A stretch of 64,000 nucleotides of DNA from an uncultured Oscillibacter sp. (lineage in GTDB: Bacteria; Bacillota; Clostridia; Oscillospirales; Oscillospiraceae). The notes below the pieces were generated by a model. The model ran no database searches and had not been told where the DNA came from. It was given only the letters and a program-made list of their open reading frames with translations. This document shows, one piece after another, positions 1 through 7,896 of this stretch. Positions within the stretch are counted from its first letter, which is position 1. Each line of letters starts with the position of its first letter. The stretch spans positions 1 to 64,000 of the forward strand of contig CAJUTB010000012.1 in assembly GCA_910589315.1 (NCBI GenBank), written 5' to 3'. A program made the translations under genes and the position numbers.

Positions 1-103
1 TATAGCCGGAAGACAGCTTTTCCAGGTTCTTTGCCAGCGCGGAAGTATTGGTGTTATAATTCCGGTAGGCATTCATTGCTAAAATATTGTGTTGAATACG
101 CAT
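1..103 (-). CDS. Flagellin, N-terminal fragment (cut by window edge)
   Basis: Reading leftward from the ATG at 101-103 gives MRIQHNILAMNAYRNYN... continuing to ...LAKNLEKLSSGY at the window edge. This is the conserved D0 N-terminus of bacterial flagellins: an N-terminal helix, alternating Asn/Ala, then LEKLSSGYR. The protein would be exported by the flagellar type III apparatus and polymerise into the filament. A Shine-Dalgarno GAAAGGA lies about 9 bases upstream. Only 34 residues are visible, so flagellin subtype and length cannot be judged. The motif is highly specific, so the family call is secure. Confidence 0.93.
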   Translation of the reverse strand, partial: MRIQHNILAMNAYRNYNTNTSALAKNLEKLSSGY

Positions 104-586
104 GGTTTTTGATTCCTTTCAAAAATTATTCGCGGGGATGTCCGGTGTGCCTTCGCTCGTCCATGCTCCGGCACAGTTGTGATACGCCGCTTGGAACACC
201 GTGGCCTTTGATGTTCCAGGCATATGGCGCGGGTCAATATTTCAGCCGGCCTAGGACCGGGTGAAATCAATTAACAGCAATTCGTAATTTAATGTATACA
301 TTGTGTTACAAAATTTCCTCATTGCTTTCATAATTATCATCGGATTCTTTTTCAAAAAATTAAGCAGGATTTTCAAATTTTTTTAAGATATCATTTCTGT
401 ATTATAATCTAATCTTCTTGTTACACCTTCTGCTGTCCCTTCTTTTCCCCAGACAATACGAAATCCTTTGCTTCACCACATCCTTACAGAAATCGCCTGT
501 TTCCCTGCGAACGAGACATTTGTTATACAAAAGTGACTATAAGTGAACCAAAACGGCATAAAATGAAACAAAACGCCTCGTGAATT
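104..586. other. Intergenic region, flagellin leader side
   Basis: No credible gene. The part next to the flagellin start would be a long leader holding a possible hairpin (GGAACA...TGTTCC on the minus strand). Around 300-420 the sequence is strongly A/T rich. On the minus strand near 270-296 there is TAAA, 15 bases, then AATTGATT, a poor match to a sigma-28 flagellar promoter, so I do not call one. The end next to the small plus operon holds the short direct repeats listed separately. Confidence 0.5.
531..577 (+). repeat. Short direct repeats upstream of the HTH/Spo0A_C promoter
   Basis: AAGTGAACCAAAACGGC (541-557) and AAATGAAACAAAACGCC (561-577) are imperfect copies with 20-base periodicity. 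A third partial unit, AAGTGACTAT, lies at 531-540. The array ends ten bases before the -35 box, a place where activator or repressor sites often lie. No binding protein is known from the sequence. Confidence 0.45.
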
Positions 587-615
587 TTGACAAATTCGAC
601 AATACCAACTCTAAT
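587..615 (+). promoter_or_regulatory. Sigma-A-type promoter with embedded 0A box
   Basis: TTGACA at 587-592 and TCTAAT at 610-615 are separated by 17 bases. Between them, TTCGACA at 595-601 is the complement of TGTCGAA, the Spo0A-box core. The promoter serves the two-gene HTH/Spo0A_C operon. A site between -35 and -10 is expected to repress when occupied, which would give autoregulation or control by full-length Spo0A. Confidence 0.6.
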
Positions 616-687
616 TGGCTGACAAAATTTGGGAACTGTTATATTCTCTTATTATACGTTTCCGATCAATTTGAGGAGGTATTGAAA

Positions 688-1005
688 TTGTCCAAAACAA
701 CTACCACATGCAGAAACTATCCACATGTGACCCGTCTGTTGGAAGCTAAAATTTACACAAGGCGGAAAGAGCGGGATATTTCCCAAACCATTTTGGCAAA
801 ACGGACCGGCCTGACCCGAAACTGCATCCAGCAGATAGAATGCTATGAGCATTTGCCCCATATGACCACACTTTTTGACCTGATCAAAGCATTGGAGTTC
901 ACCGACGAAGAATCCAAAGCCTTTATGGTGGAGCTTATGAACGCCTATCAGGCGGACCGGGAACTGCAAGAGGAACAGGGAATCCGGGCAAAGGCGGCAT
1001 TTTAA
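688..1005 (+). CDS. Small helix-turn-helix DNA-binding protein
   Basis: The chosen start is TTG at 688, seven bases after GAGGAGGT (673-680). The longer frame from 580 would begin upstream of the -10 box. The 105-residue product begins with SKTTTTCRNYPHV and contains an XRE/Cro-like HTH: ERDISQTILAKRTGLTR with recognition helix NCIQQIECYEH. A helical region follows (LFDLIKALEFTDEESKAF) and a charged tail. It probably binds DNA as a dimer. The stop is two bases before the Spo0A_C gene, so the two are co-transcribed and probably translationally coupled. Its target is unknown. Base composition is lower in G+C than the surrounding chromosome. Confidence 0.75.
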   Translation: MSKTTTTCRNYPHVTRLLEAKIYTRRKERDISQTILAKRTGLTRNCIQQIECYEHLPHMTTLFDLIKALEFTDEESKAFMVELMNAYQADRELQEEQGIRAKAAF

Positions 1006-1006
1006 T

Positions 1007-1393
1007 ATGATGAATTCTATGTCGGATATTTACGATTTGCTTTACCGTTTGGGCGTGACCGCAAACTACACCGGCTTTTTTCACACCGCTTACGCAGTCG
1101 CGCTGTGCATCGAACAGCCCGACCGGCTTCTCTTGGTGACAAAGTGGCTCTATCCGGAAGTCGCCAAGCGGTACGATACAAAATGGAGCGCGGTGGAACG
1201 AAACATCCGGACAACCTGCGATATCATTTGGCGGGAAAAACGTTCGCTGCTGGAAACGCTGGCACAGAGGCCGCTGCTCCAAAAGCCCCGCCCTGCACAG
1301 CTTCTGGCAATTCTGGCTTCTTCGATGGACAGAGAAACGGGCCTGGATACCCCCAGGCTGTCCAGCCCGGGTGCGTCAATTGGGGATTGCTGA
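1007..1393 (+). CDS. Stand-alone Spo0A C-terminal (DNA-binding) domain protein
   Basis: The 128-residue protein aligns by eye with the effector domain of Spo0A. YDLLYRLGVTANYTGFFHTA corresponds to the first helices, LVTKWLYPEVAKRYDT to the ITKVLYPDIAKKFNT region, and SAVERNIRTTCDIIW to the recognition helix SRVERAIRHAIEVAW. No receiver domain precedes it, so it cannot be controlled by phosphorylation as Spo0A is. It should bind 0A boxes constitutively or through a partner. It starts right after the HTH gene with no strong ribosome site of its own. About 20 C-terminal residues (TPRLSSPGASIGDC) are outside the usual domain. The operon promoter carries a 0A box. Confidence 0.82.
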   Translation: MMNSMSDIYDLLYRLGVTANYTGFFHTAYAVALCIEQPDRLLLVTKWLYPEVAKRYDTKWSAVERNIRTTCDIIWREKRSLLETLAQRPLLQKPRPAQLLAILASSMDRETGLDTPRLSSPGASIGDC

Positions 1394-1520
1394 ACTCTGT
1401 CTCGAGGTTTTCTCCGGCCCGCTCCATAAAACCGCTGGGTTCCCCTCTGCCCGGCGGCTTTCTGCTGCCGGTTAACGAAAACCATCCCTCCTTCTCCGCT
1501 CTATTTTGTAAACTTTTCCA

Positions 1521-1549
1521 TTGCGTTTTTTAGCAAAACCAGCTATGAT
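1521..1549 (+). promoter_or_regulatory. Promoter of the riboswitch-folT unit
   Basis: TTGCGT (1521-1526), a 17-base spacer and TATGAT (1544-1549) form a reasonable sigma-A promoter. It would start RNA near 1556, just before a leader hairpin ACGCCC...GGGCGT (1561-1591) and the THF riboswitch. In 1394-1520 I see nothing further. Confidence 0.6.
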
Positions 1550-1595
1550 ACTAAGGAAACACGCCCCTGGCTTTCAAAAACCGGAGGGCGTGCAA

Positions 1596-1698
1596 GGCAG
1601 AGTAGGAACATACGTGTATCAAGTGCCGGAAAGACGGGGAGTTGCTTTTCGGACGAAGGGCGGCAGAGCCCGCAGTGTGTGTTCCGCATCCCGCTGCC
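1596..1698 (+). promoter_or_regulatory. Tetrahydrofolate (THF) riboswitch
   Basis: The element opens with GGCAGAGUAG and closes with CGCAUCCCGCUGCC. GGCAG (1596-1600) pairs with CTGCC (1694-1698), and the GAGUAG and GCAUCCCGCU blocks are the conserved halves of the THF aptamer. Two arms lie inside: one around UACGUGUAUCAAGUGCC and one around GGGCGGCAGAGCCCGC. It lies directly upstream of a folate transporter gene. Downstream, GCCGC...GCGGC (1696-1714) could compete with the closing stem. No clear U-tract terminator is seen before GAAGGAGG, so translational control is likely (inference). Confidence 0.85.
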
Positions 1699-1769
1699 GC
1701 ATATGGGAAGCGGCTTCCTCTGTGCGGCGTTCCAATCGGACTGCCAAACTTTGAAGGAGGTCTTTTTCT

Positions 1770-2318
1770 ATGCCCAAATTCCGTACCAAAACCCTGTGCC
1801 TTGTGAGCGTCCTGGCCGCGCTCTACGTCCCCCTCTCCATCTTTGCCGCCGTGCAGATGGGCAACGTCCGCATTTCCTTCGGCTCTTTGCCGGTAGTGAT
1901 CAGCGCATTACTGCTGGGTCCGGTGGAAGCCGTGATCGTTGCCATGACCGGAGAGTTTTTCAAGCAGCTGCTCACCTACGGCGTCACGGCCACCACCATA
2001 CTCTACCTCATCCCCCCAGCCCTCCGGGGCCTTGTCATCGGCCTTGCGGCGGTCTATGCCAGGAAGCATGGCCGTCCGCTGGAACAGCGGGAAATTGCCT
2101 GTTTTGCCGTCTGCATCTGCGCCGCTGTACTGACCACCACCGGCAACACCCTGGTGAACTGGCTCGACAGCATCCTTTACCACTACTACACCTTTGCCCT
2201 GATTTTTGGCGACGCGCTTTACCGCTTTGTGGTCGGCATGATCAACGCCGTCGTCATGGCCGCCCTGGCAATGCCGCTGACCGCGCTTCTGCGGAAGCAG
2301 TTCCGTTATATGCTCTGA
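1770..2318 (+). CDS. folT: Folate ECF transporter S component (FolT-like)
   Basis: This 182-residue integral membrane protein has about six hydrophobic segments. It begins with a KTLCLVSVLAALYVPLS helix, followed by VRISFGSLPVVISALLLGP, typical of the FolT/QueT group of S components. It would capture folate and work with a shared EcfA-EcfA'-EcfT module; a complete one is encoded at 17601-20130. The ribosome site GAAGGAGG is ideally placed. The THF riboswitch upstream supports folate as substrate. It is monocistronic and ends at a strong hairpin terminator. Confidence 0.88.
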   Translation: MPKFRTKTLCLVSVLAALYVPLSIFAAVQMGNVRISFGSLPVVISALLLGPVEAVIVAMTGEFFKQLLTYGVTATTILYLIPPALRGLVIGLAAVYARKHGRPLEQREIACFAVCICAAVLTTTGNTLVNWLDSILYHYYTFALIFGDALYRFVVGMINAVVMAALAMPLTALLRKQFRYML

Positions 2319-2352
2319 CAGCCTGCCGCCGTGAAAGCCGCCGCGGCGCGAA

Positions 2353-2386
2353 AAAACGCCCTGAATCCTACGATTCAGGGCGTTTT
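2353..2386. terminator. Bidirectional terminator between folT and rnfB
   Basis: AACGCCCTGAATC (2355-2367) pairs perfectly with GATTCAGGGCGTT (2372-2384), flanked by A and T runs on both sides. It can end both folT and the convergent rnf operon. Confidence 0.88.
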
Positions 2387-2414
2387 GCTTTTACCGGTCC
2401 GTTCCGGTCCGTCA

Positions 2415-3287
2415 TTATTTTGCAGCGGCTTCCGCAGCGGCCTTCGCCTTTTCGGCCTGGGCCTTCTTGATCGCCTTATACTTCTCCTTCTCCTCGGCGG
2501 TAGCCACAGGAAGGATGGCGTCACGCGGGCAGACCTTCGTGCAGAGCTTGCAGCCCACGCACTTCTCGTAATCAATCACCGCAACGCCGTTCACAACATG
2601 GATCGCGTCCTTCTTGCACTCCTTCTGGCACAGGCCGCAGCCAATGCAGGAGCTGGAGCAAACGCTCATGGCGGCCTTGCCCTTGTCCTGGTTGGCGCAG
2701 CCGACATGGACCTTCTTGGAGGCCGGGACGGATACGATCAAATGCCGGGGACAGGCGGCGGCACAGGCCATGCAGTCCGTACACTTGTCGGGATTTACGA
2801 CAGCCGTGCCGTTGGGGCCGATGGAAATCGCGCCGAACTGGCAGGCGTTCACGCAGGAGCCGAAGCCCAGGCAGCCAAAGCCGCACTCCAGAGGACCGCC
2901 CGCCACCTTTGTGGCGGAGAGGCAGTCCTTGACGCCAACATAGTCAAACCGCTTCTTCGCGTTTACGCCGCCGGTGCAGCGCACGAACGCAACCTCCCGC
3001 TCGCCGGTGGGAGCTTCCATGCCCATGATCTTGGCAATGGCCGCCGCGTTCTCCGCGCCCGCAGGGGCGCAGGCCGTGACCGGAGCCGTGCCCGCCAGGA
3101 TGGCCGCCGCACAGCCGCCGCAGCCAGGGAAGCCGCAGCCGCCGCAGTTCGCGCCTGCCAAAAGGCTCAGAATTTCTTCCTCACGAGGGTCTTTCTTCAC
3201 CTCGAACACCTTCGAGGCAATCGCCAGAACCAGGCCGAACACCGCGCCCAGAATACCCAGCGTAAGAACAGCAGCAACAATATTCAT
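2415..3287 (-). CDS. rnfB: Rnf complex subunit RnfB (ferredoxin-type Fe-S)
   Basis: The 290-residue product has an N-terminal membrane helix (IVAAVLTLGILGAVFGLVLA). A four-Cys cluster motif CGGCGFPGCGGC follows near residues 48-59. Several CxxCxxCxxxCP motifs come next, including CTDCMACAAACP, CIGCGLCQKECK and CVGCKLCTKVCP. RnfB is the electron entry site of the ferredoxin:NAD+ oxidoreductase, which couples the reaction to Na+ or H+ pumping. It is the last gene of the operon in the order C-D-G-E-A-B. The Ala/Lys-rich C-terminal tail is common in this subunit. Confidence 0.96.
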   Translation of the reverse strand: MNIVAAVLTLGILGAVFGLVLAIASKVFEVKKDPREEEILSLLAGANCGGCGFPGCGGCAAAILAGTAPVTACAPAGAENAAAIAKIMGMEAPTGEREVAFVRCTGGVNAKKRFDYVGVKDCLSATKVAGGPLECGFGCLGFGSCVNACQFGAISIGPNGTAVVNPDKCTDCMACAAACPRHLIVSVPASKKVHVGCANQDKGKAAMSVCSSSCIGCGLCQKECKKDAIHVVNGVAVIDYEKCVGCKLCTKVCPRDAILPVATAEEKEKYKAIKKAQAEKAKAAAEAAAK

Positions 3288-3300
3288 TCTGATTCCCCCC

Positions 3301-3891
3301 TTACCAAATCTTCAGGCCGGAGAAGCCCATGAACGCCAACGCCATCAGACCCGCCGTAACCAGGGCAATCGGGAAACCCTCGAAGCTCTTGGGATAGTCG
3401 GCAAACACCAGACGTTCCCGGATGCTGGCAAACAGTACGATTGCCAGCAGGAAGCCGATGCCGCCGGTGATGCCGTACACGACGGATTCAATGAAGTTGT
3501 GGTTTTCCTGGATGTTCAGCAGCGCGACGCCCAACACCGCGCAGTTCGTGGTAATCAGGGGCAGATACACGCCCAGAGCCGTGTACAGGGACGGCATGGA
3601 CTTTTGCAGAAACATCTCGATGAACTGCACCAGAGACGCGATGACCAGGATGAAGGCCACCGTCTGCATATATTCCAGGCCAAAGTATACCAGTACAAAC
3701 TTATTCACAAGCCACGTAATGGCGGAGGCCAGACCCATAACAAAGGTTACGGCAATGCCCATGCCAACGGCCGTGTCGACCTTTTTGGAAACGCCCAGGA
3801 ACGGGCAGATACCCAGGAACTGGGAGAAAATGAAGTTATTCGCCAGAATGGCGCCCAGCGTAATTGCCAGGAGTTTATAAATTTGATCCAT
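3301..3891 (-). CDS. rnfA: Rnf complex membrane subunit RnfA
   Basis: This 196-residue protein is almost entirely hydrophobic, with six predicted helices. It opens with LLAITLGAILANNFIFSQFLGICPFLGVSKK, containing the conserved Cys of the NqrE/RnfA family that helps hold an intramembrane Fe-S centre. It pairs with RnfE in the ion channel half of the complex. The gene begins at the rnfE stop, and rnfB follows 13 bases later. Confidence 0.96.
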   Translation of the reverse strand: MDQIYKLLAITLGAILANNFIFSQFLGICPFLGVSKKVDTAVGMGIAVTFVMGLASAITWLVNKFVLVYFGLEYMQTVAFILVIASLVQFIEMFLQKSMPSLYTALGVYLPLITTNCAVLGVALLNIQENHNFIESVVYGITGGIGFLLAIVLFASIRERLVFADYPKSFEGFPIALVTAGLMALAFMGFSGLKIW

Positions 3892-4491
3892 TTACTTGTC
3901 CTCCTTCGACTTGGACAGCGCCCACTGCATCGCGGCAATCAGGAAGCCCAGCACCAGGAAGCCGCCCACCGGAAGCGTCAGCACGCCGATGGGGAACTGC
4001 TCCGGGATGATGCGGAAGCCCGCCAGAGTACCCGCGCCCAGCAGCTCGCGGATGAAGCACATCACCAGCAGAACGGCGGTATAACCCAGGCCCTGGCAGA
4101 TGCCGTCCAGGAAGGACGCGCCGATTCCATTTTTGTAAGAGAACGCCTCTGCACGGCCCAGAATGATGCAGTTCACCACGATCAGCGGGATGAACACGCC
4201 CAGGGAGGCCGCAATGGCCGGGACAAAGGCTTGCAGCAGCAGGTCCACGCAGGTCACGAAGCCCGCGATGACCACAATAAACATTGCAATCCGGATCTTG
4301 TCGGGAACCACCTTCCGGATGGCGGAAATCACCACGTTGGAGGCCGTCAGAATAATCAGCACGGAAACGCCCATACCCACGCCGTTGGCGATGGAGGTGG
4401 TAATGGCCATGGTGGAACACAGACCCAGCATTTGAACCAGAACAGGGTTTTGTGTCAGAAGGCCCTCTTTTAATTGCTTACCAAAATTCAT
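3892..4491 (-). CDS. rnfE: Rnf complex membrane subunit RnfE
   Basis: The 199-residue product is a multi-helix membrane protein homologous to RnfA and NqrD. It starts KQLKEGLLTQNPVLVQMLGLC and has GVFIPLIVVNCIILGRAEAF, a family signature. With RnfA it forms the inverted-topology core that binds the intramembrane iron centre. It lies between rnfG and rnfA with minimal spacing, consistent with stoichiometric translation. Confidence 0.95.
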   Translation of the reverse strand: MNFGKQLKEGLLTQNPVLVQMLGLCSTMAITTSIANGVGMGVSVLIILTASNVVISAIRKVVPDKIRIAMFIVVIAGFVTCVDLLLQAFVPAIAASLGVFIPLIVVNCIILGRAEAFSYKNGIGASFLDGICQGLGYTAVLLVMCFIRELLGAGTLAGFRIIPEQFPIGVLTLPVGGFLVLGFLIAAMQWALSKSKEDK

Positions 4492-4509
4492 GTTTCAGCT
4501 CCCCCTTTC

Positions 4510-5142
4510 TCAGCCCATGGCCCCAGCCACGGCCAGAGCGGCGTTTACGCCGTTGGTCACGCCGCGGGTGGAGACAGTCGCGCCGGAGATGGCGTCCACA
4601 TTGCTTCCAACCGTCAGCGTACCGTCGGCCGCGCTCTTGCCCTCGAACTGGCTCAAAACGCCTACGCCGGACGCCGTGTTCTGGTTCTCCATAACCTTGG
4701 AGCCGATGCCGGCGGTCTCCGCGTTCTTGACGATGGAAACGCCGGTGACAACGCCTTCGCCGTCCACGCCCACCATCATTTCGATCTTGCCCTGAGAACC
4801 GCTGGTGACAACCTTGATGGCATAACCGGCATTCTGGCCGTCCACCTGGGCTTCATACACAGAATCCAGCGTGCCGCCGGAAGCGGAAGCCGCCGCCGTC
4901 ATGGCGTCCGTCAATTCCAGCGCGTCAGAAAAGGCAGTTGCATCGGGGTCGGCTACGACAGCCTTCATGGCATTCACGGTATTTTCCCAGTTGATTTCCT
5001 CAATGGTTTCCGCCGTGACCGCGTTGACGCCGCCCAACGCTGCGGCAACCACCACGCAGGTGATCAGCAGAGTCACCGTCAATTTAATAAGGTATTGAGG
5101 GTCCATATTGACCTTTTCCTTGGCTTTCACTTCGCTGCTCAT
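4510..5142 (-). CDS. rnfG: Rnf complex FMN-binding subunit RnfG
   Basis: The 210-residue product has an N-terminal membrane helix (LIKLTVTLLITCVVVAAALGG) and an extracytoplasmic FMN-binding domain. DAISGATVSTRGV near the C-terminus is the SGATxS/T site where ApbE attaches FMN covalently to the threonine. The start codon overlaps the rnfD stop. No ApbE gene is in this window, so the flavin transferase must be encoded elsewhere. Confidence 0.95.
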   Translation of the reverse strand: MSSEVKAKEKVNMDPQYLIKLTVTLLITCVVVAAALGGVNAVTAETIEEINWENTVNAMKAVVADPDATAFSDALELTDAMTAAASASGGTLDSVYEAQVDGQNAGYAIKVVTSGSQGKIEMMVGVDGEGVVTGVSIVKNAETAGIGSKVMENQNTASGVGVLSQFEGKSAADGTLTVGSNVDAISGATVSTRGVTNGVNAALAVAGAMG

Positions 5143-6179
5143 TTCGCGGACGCCTCCTTTTTATCGGATTTCACTACGCCGAAGCGGGTGGGCTTCGTAT
5201 ACTGGTCGATCAGTGCGACAAACAGATTCATGACCATGATGGAATAGCACACGCCCTCGTTATAGGAACCGAAGTACCGGATCAGCACGGTAAACAGGCC
5301 GCAGCCGATGCCGAATACCACCTGGCCCTTTTTGGTAACGGGAGAGGTTGCATAGTCGGTGGCCATGAAGAACGCGCCCAGCATCAGGCCACCGCCAAAG
5401 ATGCTGTAAAGCATCCATTCCATGCCGCTTCCGCCTCTGGGAAACAGGAAAGTCAGCACAGCGACGGTAGCGATGTAGGAAACGGGGGTATGCCAGTTGA
5501 TCACCTTGCGGGCGATCAGGTACACGCCGCCGATGATCAGCATCAGGGCGGAGACCTCGCCCATGGAGCCGCCGATCTGGCCCAGGAACATCTGGCTTAC
5601 GCTGTATGTACCTTTGAGCTGCTCAAAGCTGGCGGCAATCGAGGCCGCGTCCGGGCCGGACATATAGGCCAAGGGGGTCGCCGCGGTGATCACGTCGACA
5701 TTCGAGCCGAGGATCGCCGCCTTGCTGGCGGCGGGGTCCACCCAGCTGGTCATGGTTCCGGCATAGCTGGCCAGAAGAATGGCGCGGCCGGCCAGAGCGG
5801 GGTTTACAAAGTTTTTGCCAATGCCGCCGAATAACTGCTTGACAATCACAATGGCGAAGAAACCGCCAATCAGAATCATCCAATAGGGAATCTGCACCGG
5901 GCAGACAAAGGCCAGCAGCATACCGGTTACGACGCTGCTCAAATCCATCACGGATTGGGGCTTTTTCAAGAGCTTCCGATACAGCCACTCCCAGAACATG
6001 CAGCCCGCCACGGACACAACCGTCACGGTCAGGGCGCGAACGCCGAAGTTAAAGCAAGCGAACGCCAGAGCGGGCAGCATCGCTATGATGACATCCTTCA
6101 TGATGCCCTGGGTGGTCTCGCTTCCGCGGATATGGGGCGAGGAGGTGGCGATCAGCTTGAGATTTTTATAGTCCGTCAT
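5139..6179 (-). CDS. rnfD: Rnf complex membrane flavoprotein RnfD
   Basis: The 346-residue protein has about ten membrane helices. It begins NLKLIATSSPHIRGSETTQGIM, a typical RnfD/NqrB opening. VITAATPLAYMS contains the threonine expected to carry covalent FMN (compare the SGATPLA region of NqrB). The start overlaps the rnfC stop by four bases (ATGA), so translation is coupled. It holds flavin and is part of the ion-translocating core. Confidence 0.95.
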   Translation of the reverse strand: MTDYKNLKLIATSSPHIRGSETTQGIMKDVIIAMLPALAFACFNFGVRALTVTVVSVAGCMFWEWLYRKLLKKPQSVMDLSSVVTGMLLAFVCPVQIPYWMILIGGFFAIVIVKQLFGGIGKNFVNPALAGRAILLASYAGTMTSWVDPAASKAAILGSNVDVITAATPLAYMSGPDAASIAASFEQLKGTYSVSQMFLGQIGGSMGEVSALMLIIGGVYLIARKVINWHTPVSYIATVAVLTFLFPRGGSGMEWMLYSIFGGGLMLGAFFMATDYATSPVTKKGQVVFGIGCGLFTVLIRYFGSYNEGVCYSIMVMNLFVALIDQYTKPTRFGVVKSDKKEASAK

Positions 6180-7561
6180 TTGTTGACAACCTCCTTTTTC
6201 TCTCCCTTTTCCGCTTCTGCGGCCTTCTTGGCCTCAGCGGCGGCCTTGGCTTTCGCCGCGGCGTCTTTCACCAGCTGCTTGCCGGTTTTGAACATATGGG
6301 TCAGGTGCAGACGGGCCGGGCAGGTGTAGGCGCACGCGCCGCACTCCATGCAGTCCATAATATTCGCGGCGTTCAGTTCGTCGACCAGGCCCTTGGAGGC
6401 GTACTGGTACAGGAACAGCGGCTCCAGGTGCATCGGGCAGGCGGCAACGCACTTGCCGCAGCGGATGCACTGGGGATGTTCGACGGTCTGCTCCTCTTTT
6501 TCGCAGAAGGCCAGAATCGCGCCGGTGCCCTTGGCTACGGGGATGTCGGCGGTATACTGGGCCATGCCCATCATCGGGCCGCCGGCAATGATCTTGTATG
6601 TACCGTCTTTCAGGCCGCCGCAGGCGTCGAACAGGCAGGAAACGGGGGTACCGATGGGGCATTCCAGGTTTTTCGGCTCCACGATGCCGGAACCGGACAC
6701 TGTAACCACCTTTTTCACCACGGGCATACCGGTGGTAATGGCCTGATAGATGGCGATGGTGGTGTTGATGTTGAACACGGCGCAGCCGATATTGCTGGGC
6801 AGGCCGCCGGGAGGCACCTGCTTGCCGGTGATGGCTTGGCAGAGCTGTTTTTCACCGCCCTGGGGATAGCGGCACCGCAGGCCCTCCACCACAACTGGAG
6901 CGTGTTTTTCCGCAATGGTTTTATTCATCTGGTCGATGCCGTTCTGCTTGTTGACCTCGACGCCGATGACCACCTTTTCCACGCCGAACATCTTGGCAAG
7001 ATAGGACGCGCCGCCGATGATCTCATTGGAACGCTCCAACATGGCCCGATGGTCGCCGGTGATGTACGGTTCGCACTCTGCGCCGTTGATGATCACGGTG
7101 TCCACCTTTCCGATGCCGCCGGAGATTTTGACGTGGGTGGGGAAGGTTGCGCCGCCCATGCCGACAATGCCGGCGTTTTTCACGATCTCAACCATTTCGT
7201 CAACGGTGAGCGCGTCGGGGTTTGCGGGGGCCTGTACTTCTTCGCTCACGGTGTCCTGGAAGTCGTTTTCAATGACTACGGACGTGATGTTTCCGCCCAT
7301 GGAATAGGGCCGCGGCTCCACCGCTTTCACCTTGCCGGAAACACTGGCGTGAATCGGAGCGCCAAGGCCCCGGAATTCGCCGATCTTCTGGCCCACTTTT
7401 ACCAGGTCGCCGGCTTTGACGAGGGGGGTACATGGTGCGCCGAAGTGCATGGACATAGGAATGACCACCTCAGCCGGGGGTGTCAGCTGCTCGATGGCCT
7501 TCTCATTGGTTGCGGCTTTCATATCGTGGGGATGAACGCCGCCGAAGAACGCTTGTGCCAT
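6176..7561 (-). CDS. rnfC: Rnf complex NADH-binding subunit RnfC
   Basis: This 461-residue soluble, membrane-associated subunit is the first gene of the operon. It has the N-terminal RnfC barrel (GVHPHDMKAATNEKAIEQL), a Gly-rich nucleotide/FMN region including GMGGATFPTHVK, and two C-terminal 4Fe-4S motifs, CIRCGKCVAACP and CMECGACAYTCP. It passes electrons to NAD+. The Lys/Ala/Glu-rich tail is poorly conserved. GAGGTGA lies just upstream of the ATG, and a promoter is found about 95 bases further upstream. Confidence 0.96.
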   Translation of the reverse strand: MAQAFFGGVHPHDMKAATNEKAIEQLTPPAEVVIPMSMHFGAPCTPLVKAGDLVKVGQKIGEFRGLGAPIHASVSGKVKAVEPRPYSMGGNITSVVIENDFQDTVSEEVQAPANPDALTVDEMVEIVKNAGIVGMGGATFPTHVKISGGIGKVDTVIINGAECEPYITGDHRAMLERSNEIIGGASYLAKMFGVEKVVIGVEVNKQNGIDQMNKTIAEKHAPVVVEGLRCRYPQGGEKQLCQAITGKQVPPGGLPSNIGCAVFNINTTIAIYQAITTGMPVVKKVVTVSGSGIVEPKNLECPIGTPVSCLFDACGGLKDGTYKIIAGGPMMGMAQYTADIPVAKGTGAILAFCEKEEQTVEHPQCIRCGKCVAACPMHLEPLFLYQYASKGLVDELNAANIMDCMECGACAYTCPARLHLTHMFKTGKQLVKDAAAKAKAAAEAKKAAEAEKGEKKEVVNK

Positions 7562-7656
7562 TATTTCACCTCATTTTACTCCTGACAGCGGCCCGGGCCG
7601 TTTCCTCCCGAAAATGGGCAGACGGAACCCTGGCGATACTATCACATGTTGCTCCT

Positions 7657-7685
7657 ATTCTACACCCTTCTTTGAAAAATGTCCA
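7657..7685 (-). promoter_or_regulatory. Promoter of the rnfCDGEAB operon
   Basis: On the minus strand TGGACA (7680-7685) and TAGAAT (7657-7662) are spaced by 17 bases, each one mismatch from the sigma-A consensus. This gives a leader of about 90 bases before rnfC. The rest of the gap to the plus-strand gene at 7897 is T-rich and holds nothing I can name. Confidence 0.65.
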
Positions 7686-7896
7686 GACTATGAACGAGGG
7701 TTTTTCAGGAAAAATTGCTTTTTTTTGCATTTCCTTGATGGCATATGGTTTTTTCTCGCTTCAGGTACAGGTCTGAACGCTTTTTGCCTGCCTGTTTTGT
7801 AAAAATAAGGGCTGTGGCCTTTCCCTACTTGCCCCGCAATCCCCGATATGGTAAAATTGCGTCAAATCTTTCACACGGTTATGGAGGTTGCTTATT

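Noticed and set aside
31..270. Short overlapping frames on both strands next to the flagellin start
   Set aside because: They cover the flagellin leader and start, have no ribosome sites and no family resemblance.
79..300. Sigma-28 promoter for the flagellin gene
   Set aside because: TAAA-15-AATTGATT matches the -10 half too poorly.
1105..1533. Plus-strand 142-codon frame overlapping the Spo0A_C gene
   Set aside because: Out-of-frame shadow of the Spo0A_C gene and intergenic sequence.
2974..4473. 499-codon plus-strand frame opposite rnfB/rnfA/rnfE
   Set aside because: Antisense shadow of high-GC genes; His/Gln/Arg-rich with no start signal, while the opposite frame encodes clear Rnf subunits.
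6296..7585. 429-codon plus-strand frame opposite rnfC
   Set aside because: Shadow of rnfC; low-complexity His/Ala/Gly composition.
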